Below are positions 34,822 to 44,222 of a stretch of 47,951 nt of DNA, piece after piece. Source of the stretch: Kiritimatiellales bacterium (GTDB lineage Bacteria; Verrucomicrobiota; Kiritimatiellia; Kiritimatiellales; Pontiellaceae); NCBI GenBank assembly GCA_003230915.1, contig QIHI01000048.1:1-47951 (forward strand), in the 5' to 3' direction. The notes under the pieces are model-generated. The model had not been told where the DNA came from and searched no databases. It was given only the letters and a program-made list of their open reading frames with translations. Both the position numbers and the translations under genes were made by a program. Within the stretch, counting starts at the first letter, position 1; every line of letters starts with the position of its first letter.

Positions 34822-35874
34822 TTAGCGCAGGATTTCGTTGATCTTTTCGAGCTGCTCGGAGCCGGGGCAGAGTTCGGTTTCGGTGAGGTTCCGAAGCGGG
34901 GTGGCGGTGGTGTTCATGGTTTCGTGGATTTCCTGCGAGTCGAGGTCGACAAACAGCAGGCCGGTGAGAACCTTGCCTTCGGCTTTGTAGTCATTAATGA
35001 GGGTGAGGGCCGATCGGCGGCTGTGGAGATCGTGTTTTTCATCGAGCTTCTGGAGGTGGATGACGGAGCCGTCGTGCATGGTGACGACTTCGGAGGTGCC
35101 GGGGGCATAGTCGGTGGTAATCTCTTCTTCCGGCGGAACAAAGTCGACGGCGTTGCTGGAGGCCATGTGCTGGCGGATATAATCGTAGGATTTGGTGGAA
35201 TTGGGGGAGTTGTTGAAGGTGACGCAGGGCGAGATGACGTTGATGAAGGCAAAGCCTTTGTGGGCGATGGCCGCCTGGATGATCGGAACAAGCTGAGACT
35301 TGTCGCCGGAGAAGCTGTTGGCAACGAAGGTGGCACCAAGCTGGAGGGCGACGGAGCATAGGTCGATGGGTTCGAGCGCATTGGGCTCGCCTTTTTTGCT
35401 GACGGAGCCGATATCCGTGGTGGCGGAATCCTGTCCCTTGGTGAGGCCGTAGACGCCGTTGTTTTCGCAGATGTAGATCATATTAACGTTGCGGCGGACA
35501 ACGTGGACGAACTGACCCATGCCGATGGAGGCGGTGTCTCCGTCTCCGGAGACGCCGATGTAAAGCAGGTTGCGATTGGCCATGTTCGCGCCGGTGGCAA
35601 CGGCGGGCATGCGGCCATGTACGGAGTTGAACCCGTGGGAATTACCGAGGAAGTAGGTCGGGGTTTTCGATGAGCAACCAATGCCGGAAAGTTTGGCGAC
35701 GCGGTGGGGTGGAATCGACATTTCAAAGCAGGCATCGATGATGGCGGCGCTGATGGAGTCGTGTCCGCAACCGGCGCAAAGTGTGGAAACGCGACCTTCA
35801 TAGTCCTTCGTCGTGTAGCCGAGTTCGTTTTGGGGTAGGTTGGGATGGCGGAAGCCGGGGACGGAATAGCTCAT
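34822..35874 (-). CDS. korB: 2-oxoacid:ferredoxin oxidoreductase, beta subunit
   Basis: The thiamine pyrophosphate-binding subunit of a ferredoxin-linked 2-oxoacid oxidoreductase, probably acting on 2-oxoglutarate. The 350-aa product has LCAGCGHDSI, then KLSGIGCSSKTPTYFLG, VHGRMPAVATGANMAN and the TPP signature VSGDGDTASIG with ENNGVYGLTKGQ. The C-terminal extension after about residue 300 is typical of this branch. It lies 13 nt after the alpha-subunit gene on the same strand. The exact 2-oxoacid cannot be fixed from sequence; the symbol reflects the closest type. Confidence 0.9.
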   Translation of the reverse strand: MSYSVPGFRHPNLPQNELGYTTKDYEGRVSTLCAGCGHDSISAAIIDACFEMSIPPHRVAKLSGIGCSSKTPTYFLGNSHGFNSVHGRMPAVATGANMANRNLLYIGVSGDGDTASIGMGQFVHVVRRNVNMIYICENNGVYGLTKGQDSATTDIGSVSKKGEPNALEPIDLCSVALQLGATFVANSFSGDKSQLVPIIQAAIAHKGFAFINVISPCVTFNNSPNSTKSYDYIRQHMASSNAVDFVPPEEEITTDYAPGTSEVVTMHDGSVIHLQKLDEKHDLHSRRSALTLINDYKAEGKVLTGLLFVDLDSQEIHETMNTTATPLRNLTETELCPGSEQLEKINEILR

Positions 35875-35887
35875 GGTGGGATTCTCT

Positions 35888-37738
35888 CTATTTTCTGCTA
35901 CTGCGGCGGGTGCGCGGTGCGGTGGCAGTTTGCAGGATGTTGTCGCGGATGATGTGTCGAATGAAGCGGGCGGTGATGGGGCTGCCGTCGTAGTGCAGTA
36001 GCGAGATTAGCTTGTGGGGGGTGAACTCGAATTCGTTGATGAGCAGGGTGCGCATCTGCGCATCGCGGTTTTGCTCGACCACAAAGACATATTCGTGCTG
36101 CTCGATGAAATCCTCGACTTCGTCGGAGAAGGGGAAGGCCTTAATGCCGAGGCTATCGAGCGAAATACCGTGGAGGCGATCAAGGTGGTGCAGAGCCTCG
36201 AGGGTGGAGGCTTCACTGGTGCCGTAGTAGATCACACCGACGTTGCAGGGCTTGCCAGTGGTGCGGATGTCGGGTTTGGGCACATTGTGTCGGGCGGTCT
36301 CCCATTTTCGTTGTAGCCGCTCCATATTGTCCACATATTTTTTTCCGTCCTCGGTATAGGTGGCGTATTCGTCTTTGGAGGTTCCGCGCGTAAAGTAGGC
36401 ACCTTTTGTGGGGTGGGCGCCGGGCAGGGTGCGGTAAGGAATTCCGTCCGCGTCGATGTCAAGGTAGCGGCCAAAAGGTTCCTCCATGGTTTCGAGATCA
36501 TCGGCTGTGAAAACTTTACCGCGATCATACGTGCGCTCGTCATCCCATTCCAACGGCTCGGACATATGTTCGTTCATGCCGAGGTCGAGGTCGGACAGAA
36601 CCAGCACGGGAGTCTGGAAGTGTTCGGCGAGGTCGAGCGCAGTGGCGGTGAATTCAAAGCACTCCTTCGGGGTGGAGGGATAGAGGCAGATGTGCTTGGT
36701 GTCGCCGTGCGAGGCATAGGCGCTGTAGAGCACGTCCGACTGCTGCGTGCGCGTCGGCATCCCGGTCGAGGGCCCCGCACGCTGGACGTTTACGAGCACG
36801 GACGGGATTTCGGCGAAGTAGGCCAGCCCTAGGAATTCGTTCATCAGCGAAAGACCCGGCCCGCTGGTGGCGGTGAAGGCGCGTGCACCGTTCCACGAGG
36901 CGCCGATTACCATACCGATTGCGGCGAGCTCATCCTCGGCTTGGACGATGGCAAAGTTCTTTTCACCGGTTTCCGGATCGACGCGCAGTTTCCGGCAGTA
37001 CTTTGCAAAGCTGTCGATAACGGAGGTCGAGGGGGTGATGGGATACCAGCCGGCCACGGTGGCGCCGCCGTAGACCGCACCCAGTCCACAAGCCGAGTTC
37101 CCATCCACTAAAATCCTGTTCCCGACCTTGTCGCGCCGAGAAAGGCGGAACGCAAGGGGGCATTCGTGGAGTTTTTTGGCTACATCATAGCCCATTTGTA
37201 GGGCTTTAACGTTTGGGGCAATCAGTTTTTCCTTGCCCTTGAACTGTTCGCCGATCAAACCCTTGAGCACGTCGAGTTCGATGTCGAGCAGAGCCGCGAG
37301 CGAGCCAACATACATGACGTTGCGGAAGAGTTGGCGGTGGCGCGCATCTTTATAGGCCTCGCGACAGTGCTCCATAAAAGGCACCCCGATGAAGTCGATA
37401 TCGTTGCGTAGCAGAATTTTGTCGATTGGCTTACTACTGTCGTAGATGAAATATCCGCCGGGTTGCAGTTCGGCCACGTCGCGCTCCATGCTCTGTGGGT
37501 TCAGGCAGACCATGATGTCGATCCCGCCGCGCCGCCCGAGAAATCCGTTTTCGTTGACGCGGACCTCGTACCATGTAGGCAGACCCTGGATGTTGGATGG
37601 GAAGATGTTTTTGGGGCTGATGGGAATGCCCATGCGGAAGATCGCTTTGGAGAACAGGCTGTTGGCACTAGCCGATCCTGTCCCGTTTACATTAGCAAAT
37701 TTGATGACAAACTTGTTGGTTTTGATATCGCGCTTCAT
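35888..37738 (-). CDS. korA: 2-oxoacid:ferredoxin oxidoreductase, fused gamma-alpha subunit
   Basis: A 616-aa fusion. Residues 1-190 are the gamma domain (FANVNGTGSASANSLFSKAI, VRVNENGFLGRRGGIDIMV). The rest is the alpha subunit, with the substrate/TPP region VAGWYPITPSTSVIDSFAKY, SGPGLSLMNEFLGLAYFAE and VQRAGPSTGMPTRTQQSD. The last of these is typical of KorA. Gamma-alpha fusions are known among 2-oxoglutarate:ferredoxin oxidoreductases. The ATG overlaps the flavoprotein gene's stop by 4 nt, so the three genes form one operon. The enzyme would exchange electrons between 2-oxoacid decarboxylation and ferredoxin. Confidence 0.92.
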   Translation of the reverse strand: MKRDIKTNKFVIKFANVNGTGSASANSLFSKAIFRMGIPISPKNIFPSNIQGLPTWYEVRVNENGFLGRRGGIDIMVCLNPQSMERDVAELQPGGYFIYDSSKPIDKILLRNDIDFIGVPFMEHCREAYKDARHRQLFRNVMYVGSLAALLDIELDVLKGLIGEQFKGKEKLIAPNVKALQMGYDVAKKLHECPLAFRLSRRDKVGNRILVDGNSACGLGAVYGGATVAGWYPITPSTSVIDSFAKYCRKLRVDPETGEKNFAIVQAEDELAAIGMVIGASWNGARAFTATSGPGLSLMNEFLGLAYFAEIPSVLVNVQRAGPSTGMPTRTQQSDVLYSAYASHGDTKHICLYPSTPKECFEFTATALDLAEHFQTPVLVLSDLDLGMNEHMSEPLEWDDERTYDRGKVFTADDLETMEEPFGRYLDIDADGIPYRTLPGAHPTKGAYFTRGTSKDEYATYTEDGKKYVDNMERLQRKWETARHNVPKPDIRTTGKPCNVGVIYYGTSEASTLEALHHLDRLHGISLDSLGIKAFPFSDEVEDFIEQHEYVFVVEQNRDAQMRTLLINEFEFTPHKLISLLHYDGSPITARFIRHIIRDNILQTATAPRTRRSSRK

Positions 37739-39516
37739 GACTGCTGTCCTGCCTTTGTAACGGTATAGTCAAATTTTTGCATGTCCCATGCGGCAGTAGG
37801 GCAGCGTTCGGCGCACAACCCGCAGTGGAGGCAAACATCTTCATCTTTCACCATAACTCGTTGAGTGGGGAGAGTGGTTGAGACATAAATATCTTGGGAG
37901 AGGTTCAGGGCGGGTACGATCAGCTTTCTCCGTAAGGCCGCTTCCTCGTCATTATCGGTAAAGGTGAGGCAATCGACAGGGCAGATATCGACGCAGGCAT
38001 CGCACTCGATGCATTTTTCGGTGGTGAAGACGGTCTGTACATCGCAGTTAAGGCAGCGTTGTGCTTCGTCGAAGGCGGTTTGCACATCGAAGCCGAGTTC
38101 CACTTCCATCTTGCGGTTTTTCAACGACATGGCGAGATTAGCATGGGGTACGACGTAGCGGCGATCCTCGGTCACGAGGCTGGCATAGCTCCAGTCGTGA
38201 ATGCCCATTTTCTGGCTGATCAGGTTTGTGCCAGGTTCCGGTCGGTTGGCAGGATCCTGACCGCTGAGCACCATGTCGATCGAGAGTGCGGCCTGATGGC
38301 CGTGGGCCACGGCAGTAATAATATTTTCGGGGCCGAAGGCTGCATCGCCGCCGAAGAAAACCTTCGGGTGGGTGGAGCGAAAGGTGGCGCGATCGACGAT
38401 CGGCATGTCCCATTCGCCGAAGTCCACTCCAATGTCACGTTCAATCCAGGGGAAAGCATTTTCCTGACCAATGGCTAAGAGTATGTTGTCGCATTCAAAA
38501 ACGACTTCTTTTCCGGTGGGAACCAGCTTGACCTTCCCATCCTCATCTTCCACGGAATCAACAATTTCAAACAACATGCCGACAAGTTTTCCACCTTCGA
38601 CCACATAGGCCTTTGGGTTGTGATTCTCGTGCATCGGAATGCCTTCCACGCGTGCGTCATCAACTTCCCACGGCGAGGCTTTCATGTCGTGCAGCGGACT
38701 GCGGATGAGCACGTTCACCTCTTCCGTGCCGAGACGGATAGCGGTGCGGCAGCAGTCCATCGCCGTATTTCCACCACCGAGCACGATCACCTTTTTGCCG
38801 ATGGTCGTGACATGCTCGAAGGCAATGTCCGCCAGCCATTCAATGCCGATGCGGATGGCGTTGGTTTTTTCGTCGTCGTAGCCGGGTAACATGAGGTTGC
38901 GGCCCTGCGGGGCGCCAGTTCCAACGAATATAGCATCATAACTCTGGTCGAGAATTTCCTTAAGGCTTTCCACACGCGTGTTGGCCATGTGGTTTACACC
39001 GCCGCGGTTGAGAATATAGCCCAACTCCTCATCGATCACCTCTTCCGGCAACCGGAAGGAGGGAATCTGTGAACGCATGAAGCCACCGGCCTTGGCGTGT
39101 TCATCATAGAGATCGCATTCGTAGCCTAGCGGCGCAAGATCGCGCGCAACCGTTAGCGAGGCCGGGCCTCCGCCAATCAGTGCAATCCGATAGCCATTCT
39201 TTTTTGATGGAATTTCGGGCAAGCGATCTTCGATGGAATCCTTGTTATCAGCGCAGACTCGTTTGAGGCGACAGATGGCCACAGGTTTTTCCTCGATCCG
39301 CCCTCGGCGGCAGGCCGGTTCACAGGGGCGGTCGCAGGTGCGCCCGAGGATGCCTGGAAAAACATTCGATTCCCAATTGATCATGTAGGCATCGGTGTAG
39401 CGGCCGGCGGCAATCAAACGGATGTATTCCGGAACCGGTGTGTGCGACGGGCACGCATATTGGCAGTCGACGACCTTGTGGTAGTATTCCGGGTTGTTCT
39501 CATTCGTTGGTTTCAC
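37735..39516 (-). CDS. FAD-dependent oxidoreductase fused to a 2[4Fe-4S] ferredoxin domain
   Basis: A 593-aa protein of the glutamate-synthase-small-subunit/NADPH oxidoreductase type. The N-terminal Fe-S region has CQYACPSHTPVPEYI and CDRPCEPACRRGRIEE. An FAD-binding GGGPASLTVARDLAPLG (about 115) and an NAD(P)-binding GGGNTAMDCCRTAIRLG (about 250) follow. The C-terminus carries two ferredoxin motifs, CIECDACVDICPVDC and CLHCGLCAERCPTAAW. GTG is the start, with GGAG 9 nt upstream. As first gene of the operon it probably passes electrons between NAD(P)H and the ferredoxin used by the KorAB enzyme, or is a built-in electron acceptor. The partner is inferred from context. Confidence 0.88.
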   Translation of the reverse strand: MKPTNENNPEYYHKVVDCQYACPSHTPVPEYIRLIAAGRYTDAYMINWESNVFPGILGRTCDRPCEPACRRGRIEEKPVAICRLKRVCADNKDSIEDRLPEIPSKKNGYRIALIGGGPASLTVARDLAPLGYECDLYDEHAKAGGFMRSQIPSFRLPEEVIDEELGYILNRGGVNHMANTRVESLKEILDQSYDAIFVGTGAPQGRNLMLPGYDDEKTNAIRIGIEWLADIAFEHVTTIGKKVIVLGGGNTAMDCCRTAIRLGTEEVNVLIRSPLHDMKASPWEVDDARVEGIPMHENHNPKAYVVEGGKLVGMLFEIVDSVEDEDGKVKLVPTGKEVVFECDNILLAIGQENAFPWIERDIGVDFGEWDMPIVDRATFRSTHPKVFFGGDAAFGPENIITAVAHGHQAALSIDMVLSGQDPANRPEPGTNLISQKMGIHDWSYASLVTEDRRYVVPHANLAMSLKNRKMEVELGFDVQTAFDEAQRCLNCDVQTVFTTEKCIECDACVDICPVDCLTFTDNDEEAALRRKLIVPALNLSQDIYVSTTLPTQRVMVKDEDVCLHCGLCAERCPTAAWDMQKFDYTVTKAGQQS

Positions 39517-39702
39517 GCTCTTTTTCTCCGCTATCAGCTAGAACTAGTTGGGGAATATATTTGTTTCTCCCTCAATACTATCATAATTAATTTGCGCTAT
39601 ATAAATCACAGACGTTTGCCGATTTCAGTATTAAAATGCCTAAATCGAACAATATTTATCATCGTTCGCGGAAATGACCTTTTTCGGACGTTATACTTCC
39701 CG

Positions 39703-39727
39703 AAAAAAATCCCGTCGAGAAGACGGG
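39703..39727 (-). terminator. Rho-independent terminator after sodA
   Basis: On the minus strand CCCGTC-TTCTC-GACGGG is followed by ATTTTTTT. It lies 36 nt after the superoxide dismutase stop and would end that transcript before the oxidoreductase operon region. Confidence 0.85.
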
Positions 39728-39762
39728 AGTTCATAATTTTCGGAATAGGATCGAGGCTCCAC

Positions 39763-40377
<615 letters not shown>

Positions 40378-40458
40378 AATAAACCTCTCTTCTTTAATGA
40401 GTTCCTTTTAACTGTCGGTATCTTGATGCGAAAGATGGGATAGTCAATTAAACAGTAC

Positions 40459-40466
40459 ATTATAAT
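40459..40466. promoter_or_regulatory. Palindromic ATTATAAT in the sodA-tyrA divergent region
   Basis: ATTATAAT contains TATAAT on both strands and sits between the divergent sodA and tyrA genes, so it could act as -10 for either. Neither direction shows a good -35 at the proper spacing. A TTGACT hexamer on the minus strand nearer sodA is an alternative -35, but without a convincing -10. Confidence 0.22.
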
Positions 40467-40556
40467 GCCGCTCGCCCAGCTTAATGGATTTTAGTTGAAT
40501 TAATCTTCAATCCTTGGAAAATTCCATTTTGTTTTTACAACCTCTGGCAACCGAAT

Positions 40557-41423
40557 ATGGATGAACAGAACAACATAGCTATTTTAGGCCTAGGCTTGAT
40601 GGGGGCATCGCTCTCGCTCGGGCTGAAACAACGCGGCTTTTCGGGGTGCATCTTTGGGTATGCCCGTCGTAAAGAAACCCGCACTCAAGCTTTGGAGGCC
40701 GGTATGGTTGACGAGGTGTTTTCTGATCCAGCGGAGGCCGTGCGAGAGGCCGATATCGTGGTCATCTGTGTGCCAATTTGGACGATTGTCCAACTTGCTG
40801 AACAGATTGTCCCGGCATTGAAGCCCGGGGCGGTGGTGACGGATGTGGGCAGCACCAAGTCGGAATTGCTCAAAACCATGGCACCGCTATTTAAAGAGAG
40901 TAATGCTCGTTTTGTGGGTTCGCATCCCATCGCGGGGTCGGAAAAAACCGGAATCGAAGCGGGCAATCCTGATCTTTACCAAGACCGCCTCACGGTTGTA
41001 TGTCCTTCCGAAGGCGCGCCGAAAATTTCAAATCTGTGGAAGGCGGTCGGATCGGAAGTTGTTGAAATGTCGCCCGAACAGCACGACGCAATGCTGGCTT
41101 CCACCAGCCATTTGCCGCACATGGTCGCCGCCGCGCTAGCGCGTTCGGTGGCTAACGGCGACCCGAGAAAGAAGGCAGGGTTTTGCGGCACCGGTTTCAA
41201 GGATACTACACGGGTTGCATCCGGTTCAGCTGATATGTGGGTCGATATCATCGACACCAACCGCACCGCGCTTGAGGCCGAACTCGGTCGTTTCCATGAG
41301 GAACTACAGGGCTTGATCCAGATCTTGCACGACGGCAATCAGGATGATATCCGCAAGTGGCTCGAAGATGCCGCTACGGATCGAAATCAAATTCTAAAAC
41401 TCAACCGAGTTTTGAAAAGATAG
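40557..41423 (+). CDS. tyrA: Prephenate (or arogenate) dehydrogenase
   Basis: It oxidatively decarboxylates prephenate or arogenate in tyrosine synthesis. The 288-aa product has the Rossmann motif AILGLGLMGASLSLGLKQ, then VVTDVGSTKSELLKTM and GSHPIAGSEKTGIEAG, which holds the catalytic histidine. The helical dimerisation domain follows (HLPHMVAAALA, FKDTTRVASGSADMW). Choice between NAD and NADP and between substrates is not clear from sequence. aroA follows 21 nt later, so the two probably form an operon for aromatic amino acids. No good Shine-Dalgarno sequence precedes the ATG. Confidence 0.93.
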   Translation: MDEQNNIAILGLGLMGASLSLGLKQRGFSGCIFGYARRKETRTQALEAGMVDEVFSDPAEAVREADIVVICVPIWTIVQLAEQIVPALKPGAVVTDVGSTKSELLKTMAPLFKESNARFVGSHPIAGSEKTGIEAGNPDLYQDRLTVVCPSEGAPKISNLWKAVGSEVVEMSPEQHDAMLASTSHLPHMVAAALARSVANGDPRKKAGFCGTGFKDTTRVASGSADMWVDIIDTNRTALEAELGRFHEELQGLIQILHDGNQDDIRKWLEDAATDRNQILKLNRVLKR

Positions 41424-41444
41424 GAGTCTCCACAGATTTTTCAG

Positions 41445-42749
41445 ATGAAGAGTAAAAAAGTATTTCCAGCAAAGCTCAGTGGTTCTGTGAAGGTGCCGGG
41501 CGATAAGAGTATTTCCCAGCGCATAGCTATGCTCGCTTCGTTGGCAGACGGTACGTCGAAGGTAACGGGCTATCTCAATGGCGAGGATGCCCGCAGTACG
41601 CTCTCTGCCATGGAGCAAATGGGCGCGAAGGCGGAATTTCGCGACGACGCGCTCTATATCACCGGCGTGGCCGGCCAGCTACAACAATCAGACGACCCTC
41701 TCGACATGGGTAACTCGGGAACTGGAACACGCCTGCTGGCCGGACTTGTGGCCGGAGCCGGCGTCGAGGTTTCTATGATTGGCGACGAGTCTCTTTCATC
41801 GCGCCCGATGGGTCGTATTCGTCAGCCGCTCGAACTGATGGGCGCGCATATTGGCCTGACCGGGAAACGCGGTACGCTACCGATGATGATTACTGGAGGG
41901 AAGTTGCAGGGCATCGGCTATCTGCTGCCCATGGCATCCGCGCAGGTTAAGTCGTGCGTGCTGTTGGCCGGGTTGTTTGCGGAGGGCAAAACGACGGTGA
42001 TCGAGCCGCGGCCGACGCGCGACCATACGGAGAAACTTTTCCAGGCCTTGGGAATTCCAATTAAAATCAATGGATTGGAAGTTTCAATTGAGGGCTATGG
42101 TCAGGGCGGGCCGAGGTTCAAGGCGCGTAACTTTGTGGTACCAGGTGATTTCTCGTCCGCCGCGTTTTGGATCGCGGCCATCGCTGCCCGCCCGGATGCG
42201 GAACTACTGCTTGAAAACGTGGGTCTCAACCCGCGCCGTACCGCGCTGTTGGATGTGATGAAGCGCATGGGCGCAAACATTGAAGTGACGGTGGCGGAGG
42301 GGCGGGGCGACCCCTACGGCACGATCAAGGTGCGTGGGGCAAAGCTCAACGGTACGGTGATCGAGGGCGATGAAATCCCGAATCTGATCGATGAACTTCC
42401 GGTCATCGCCGTGGCAGGTGCATTGGCTGAAGGAAAAACAGAAATCCGCGATGCCGCCGAACTGCGCGTCAAGGAATCGGATCGTATTTCAGAAGTCGTA
42501 AAAAACCTGCAACGGTTCGGGGTCGAAGTGGAAGAACTCGAAGACGGCATGATCATCTCTGGGCCGACTAATCTAAAAACACCTGACGTTGCGATCAATA
42601 GCCACGGCGACCACCGCATTGCGATGTCGATAGCCATTCTAAATAGTTTTAGCGACGGAGCGATAACCATTGATAATGTCGGCTGCGTGGATACCTCGTA
42701 CCCTGAATTCTGGCAGCACATGGAACAACTCGGTGGAAAGGCGGAATAA
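41445..42749 (+). CDS. aroA: 3-phosphoshikimate 1-carboxyvinyltransferase (EPSP synthase)
   Basis: It joins phosphoenolpyruvate to shikimate-3-phosphate in the shikimate pathway. The 434-aa product has KVPGDKSISQRIAMLASLAD, MGNSGTGTRLLAGLV, SSRPMGRIRQPLELMG, RPTRDHTEKLF and RVKESDRISEVV, with GDHRIAMSIAIL near the end. The pattern around GNSGTGTR and RPMGRI is closer to class II than to E. coli-type class I enzymes. Next to tyrA it forms an aromatic biosynthesis pair. Confidence 0.95.
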   Translation: MKSKKVFPAKLSGSVKVPGDKSISQRIAMLASLADGTSKVTGYLNGEDARSTLSAMEQMGAKAEFRDDALYITGVAGQLQQSDDPLDMGNSGTGTRLLAGLVAGAGVEVSMIGDESLSSRPMGRIRQPLELMGAHIGLTGKRGTLPMMITGGKLQGIGYLLPMASAQVKSCVLLAGLFAEGKTTVIEPRPTRDHTEKLFQALGIPIKINGLEVSIEGYGQGGPRFKARNFVVPGDFSSAAFWIAAIAARPDAELLLENVGLNPRRTALLDVMKRMGANIEVTVAEGRGDPYGTIKVRGAKLNGTVIEGDEIPNLIDELPVIAVAGALAEGKTEIRDAAELRVKESDRISEVVKNLQRFGVEVEELEDGMIISGPTNLKTPDVAINSHGDHRIAMSIAILNSFSDGAITIDNVGCVDTSYPEFWQHMEQLGGKAE

Positions 42750-42806
42750 ATGAGTGGGCGAACACGCTGTTGTTTTCCGTGGCGGGTATGCCTATAGTCC
42801 AGCTCC

Positions 42807-43547
42807 ATGGATACATATAAAGAATCTGTAAGCCGCCGTTTTGCCCAGATATATGGAAGCCCCGGCGAGGCTCCCCGGGTGATGGGGCTATTGCGCGCTT
42901 TTTGGCCTTTGCTATTCATCTGTCTGGCCACCGGCTATTTATTTCGTGCACTGATTCCGTTCCCTGTGCTTGGACTATCGCAGGTGGGCATTCTATTTTT
43001 TCTCGTTGCTGTAGTGGCTGCCATGTTACTGGCCTGGGGAGATCGCCGCCTTGGCAATTTTCTCAAGGGCGCAAAAGGCGAAGAGTGGGTTGCTCACGAA
43101 CTCTCCTTTCTGACGTCGGAATACACCGTCTTTAACGGGCTTCGCCTCAGCGGCGGGAAACAAAACTTTGACCATATTGTTATCGGGCCGGCCGGGGTTT
43201 TTGTGGTGGAAACCAAAAACTGGAAGGGCTCGGTCGAATTCCGTGGCGGAAAACTCTACGCAGGTGGTAAAGAGCCTTCTCGTCCGCCGCTGAAACAGGT
43301 CAAGGCTGCTACCGCCGAACTGGTCTCTTGGGTGGATGATGCGGGATGGGGGGATATACCAGTCCATTCGGTACTCTGCTTCATTTCCACCGAACTCCCC
43401 GAAGAGATCATGAATGTGAATGGTATCGTGGTTTGCAGCGGCGAACGGTTGATCGACGTCTTGCAAGAAACCTTCGACAAGCCTATTGCAGAGGCCATGC
43501 GCAAGCAGGTTGTAGATGAGCTTCGGAAAGTCATGAATGACGAGTGA
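42807..43547 (+). CDS. NERD-domain membrane protein
   Basis: A 246-aa protein with two N-terminal hydrophobic helices (about residues 33-50 and 54-76) and a cytoplasmic NERD (nuclease-related) domain. The NERD core reads FLKGAKGEEWVAHELSFL and FDHIVIGPAGVFVVETKNWKG, including the acidic and ETK residues expected of a PD-(D/E)XK-like fold. NERD proteins are suspected DNA- or RNA-processing enzymes, but no precise role is known. Nothing in the neighbourhood points to a pathway. A short repeat-like tract starts at its stop codon. Confidence 0.82.
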   Translation: MDTYKESVSRRFAQIYGSPGEAPRVMGLLRAFWPLLFICLATGYLFRALIPFPVLGLSQVGILFFLVAVVAAMLLAWGDRRLGNFLKGAKGEEWVAHELSFLTSEYTVFNGLRLSGGKQNFDHIVIGPAGVFVVETKNWKGSVEFRGGKLYAGGKEPSRPPLKQVKAATAELVSWVDDAGWGDIPVHSVLCFISTELPEEIMNVNGIVVCSGERLIDVLQETFDKPIAEAMRKQVVDELRKVMNDE

Positions 43548-43600
43548 AATGTGAGTCATGATTGTTGTTGGGTCACGCCTCACTCATTACGGATCACGCA
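43546..43600 (+). repeat. Intergenic repeat-like tract, copy 1
   Basis: The tract after the NERD gene begins GTGAAATGTGAGTCATGATTG and later has TTGGGTCACG and TCACTCATTA. A related tract (17 of 21 identical at the start, then TTGGTCACG and TCACTCAT) follows the zinc-ribbon gene at 47817. It probably represents an intergenic repeat family. Confidence 0.45.
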
Positions 43601-43615
43601 AAATGGAGATATAGT

Positions 43616-44158
43616 ATGAAAGCACTAGTACCCATCGCTAACGGCTGCGAGGAAATAGAAGCCGTCATTATCATCGACACACTGCGCCGTGCCGAGTGGG
43701 ATGTCACTGTAGTTGGCCTCTCCGAAGGAACCATCGAAGCGTCTCACGGTGTCAAGCTGGTTCCAGATACCACCTGGGATCGGATCAATCCCAGCGACTT
43801 CGATGTGCTACTCCTGCCCGGCGGGTTTGACGGAACCGTTGCGCTGAGCGAACACGAGGGAGTTCAAAAGGCGCTACGTGACTTCAACGAAAAAGGAAAG
43901 TGGATCGGTTCTATCTGTGCCGCCGCCCTCGCGCTGCATGCGGCGGGCATCCTCGAAGGCCGGAAGTTCACCTGCTATCCCGGCGTCGAAGAAAAACTAC
44001 CCTCGAATGTGCAACCTGTGAACGAAGCTGTGGTGGTCGACGGCCACCTCATCACCGGTCAAGGCCCCGGCGCAGCCTTCGAATTCTCCCTCAAGGTCAT
44101 CGCCGAATGCGGTAGCCCGAACACCGCCATCACCGTCCGCGCTGGATTGCTACTGTAA
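43616..44158 (+). CDS. DJ-1/PfpI-family protein
   Basis: A 180-aa protein of the DJ-1/ThiJ/PfpI superfamily. It has the glutamate in ANGCEEIEAV, FDVLLLPGGFDGT, and the nucleophile cysteine in WIGSICAAALALHAAG. LITGQGPGAAFEFSL closes the fold. Members act as glyoxalase/deglycase-type or redox-sensing proteins; the precise activity here is unknown. ATG 43616 with GGAG 7 nt upstream is chosen over the longer track start 43562, which lies in the repeat tract. The gene appears to be alone. Confidence 0.88.
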   Translation: MKALVPIANGCEEIEAVIIIDTLRRAEWDVTVVGLSEGTIEASHGVKLVPDTTWDRINPSDFDVLLLPGGFDGTVALSEHEGVQKALRDFNEKGKWIGSICAAALALHAAGILEGRKFTCYPGVEEKLPSNVQPVNEAVVVDGHLITGQGPGAAFEFSLKVIAECGSPNTAITVRAGLLL

Positions 44159-44222
44159 TCATTCTCATCGCATTGCACATGAAGCGGGTTGGCCTCTTGG
44201 ACAAGCAAGCGAGACGCCTACC

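Noticed and set aside
34230-35361. Plus-strand ORFs of 173 and 181 aa across rsmI and korB
   Set aside because: They are antisense to strongly conserved enzymes, with Gly/Val-rich composition typical of shadow frames.
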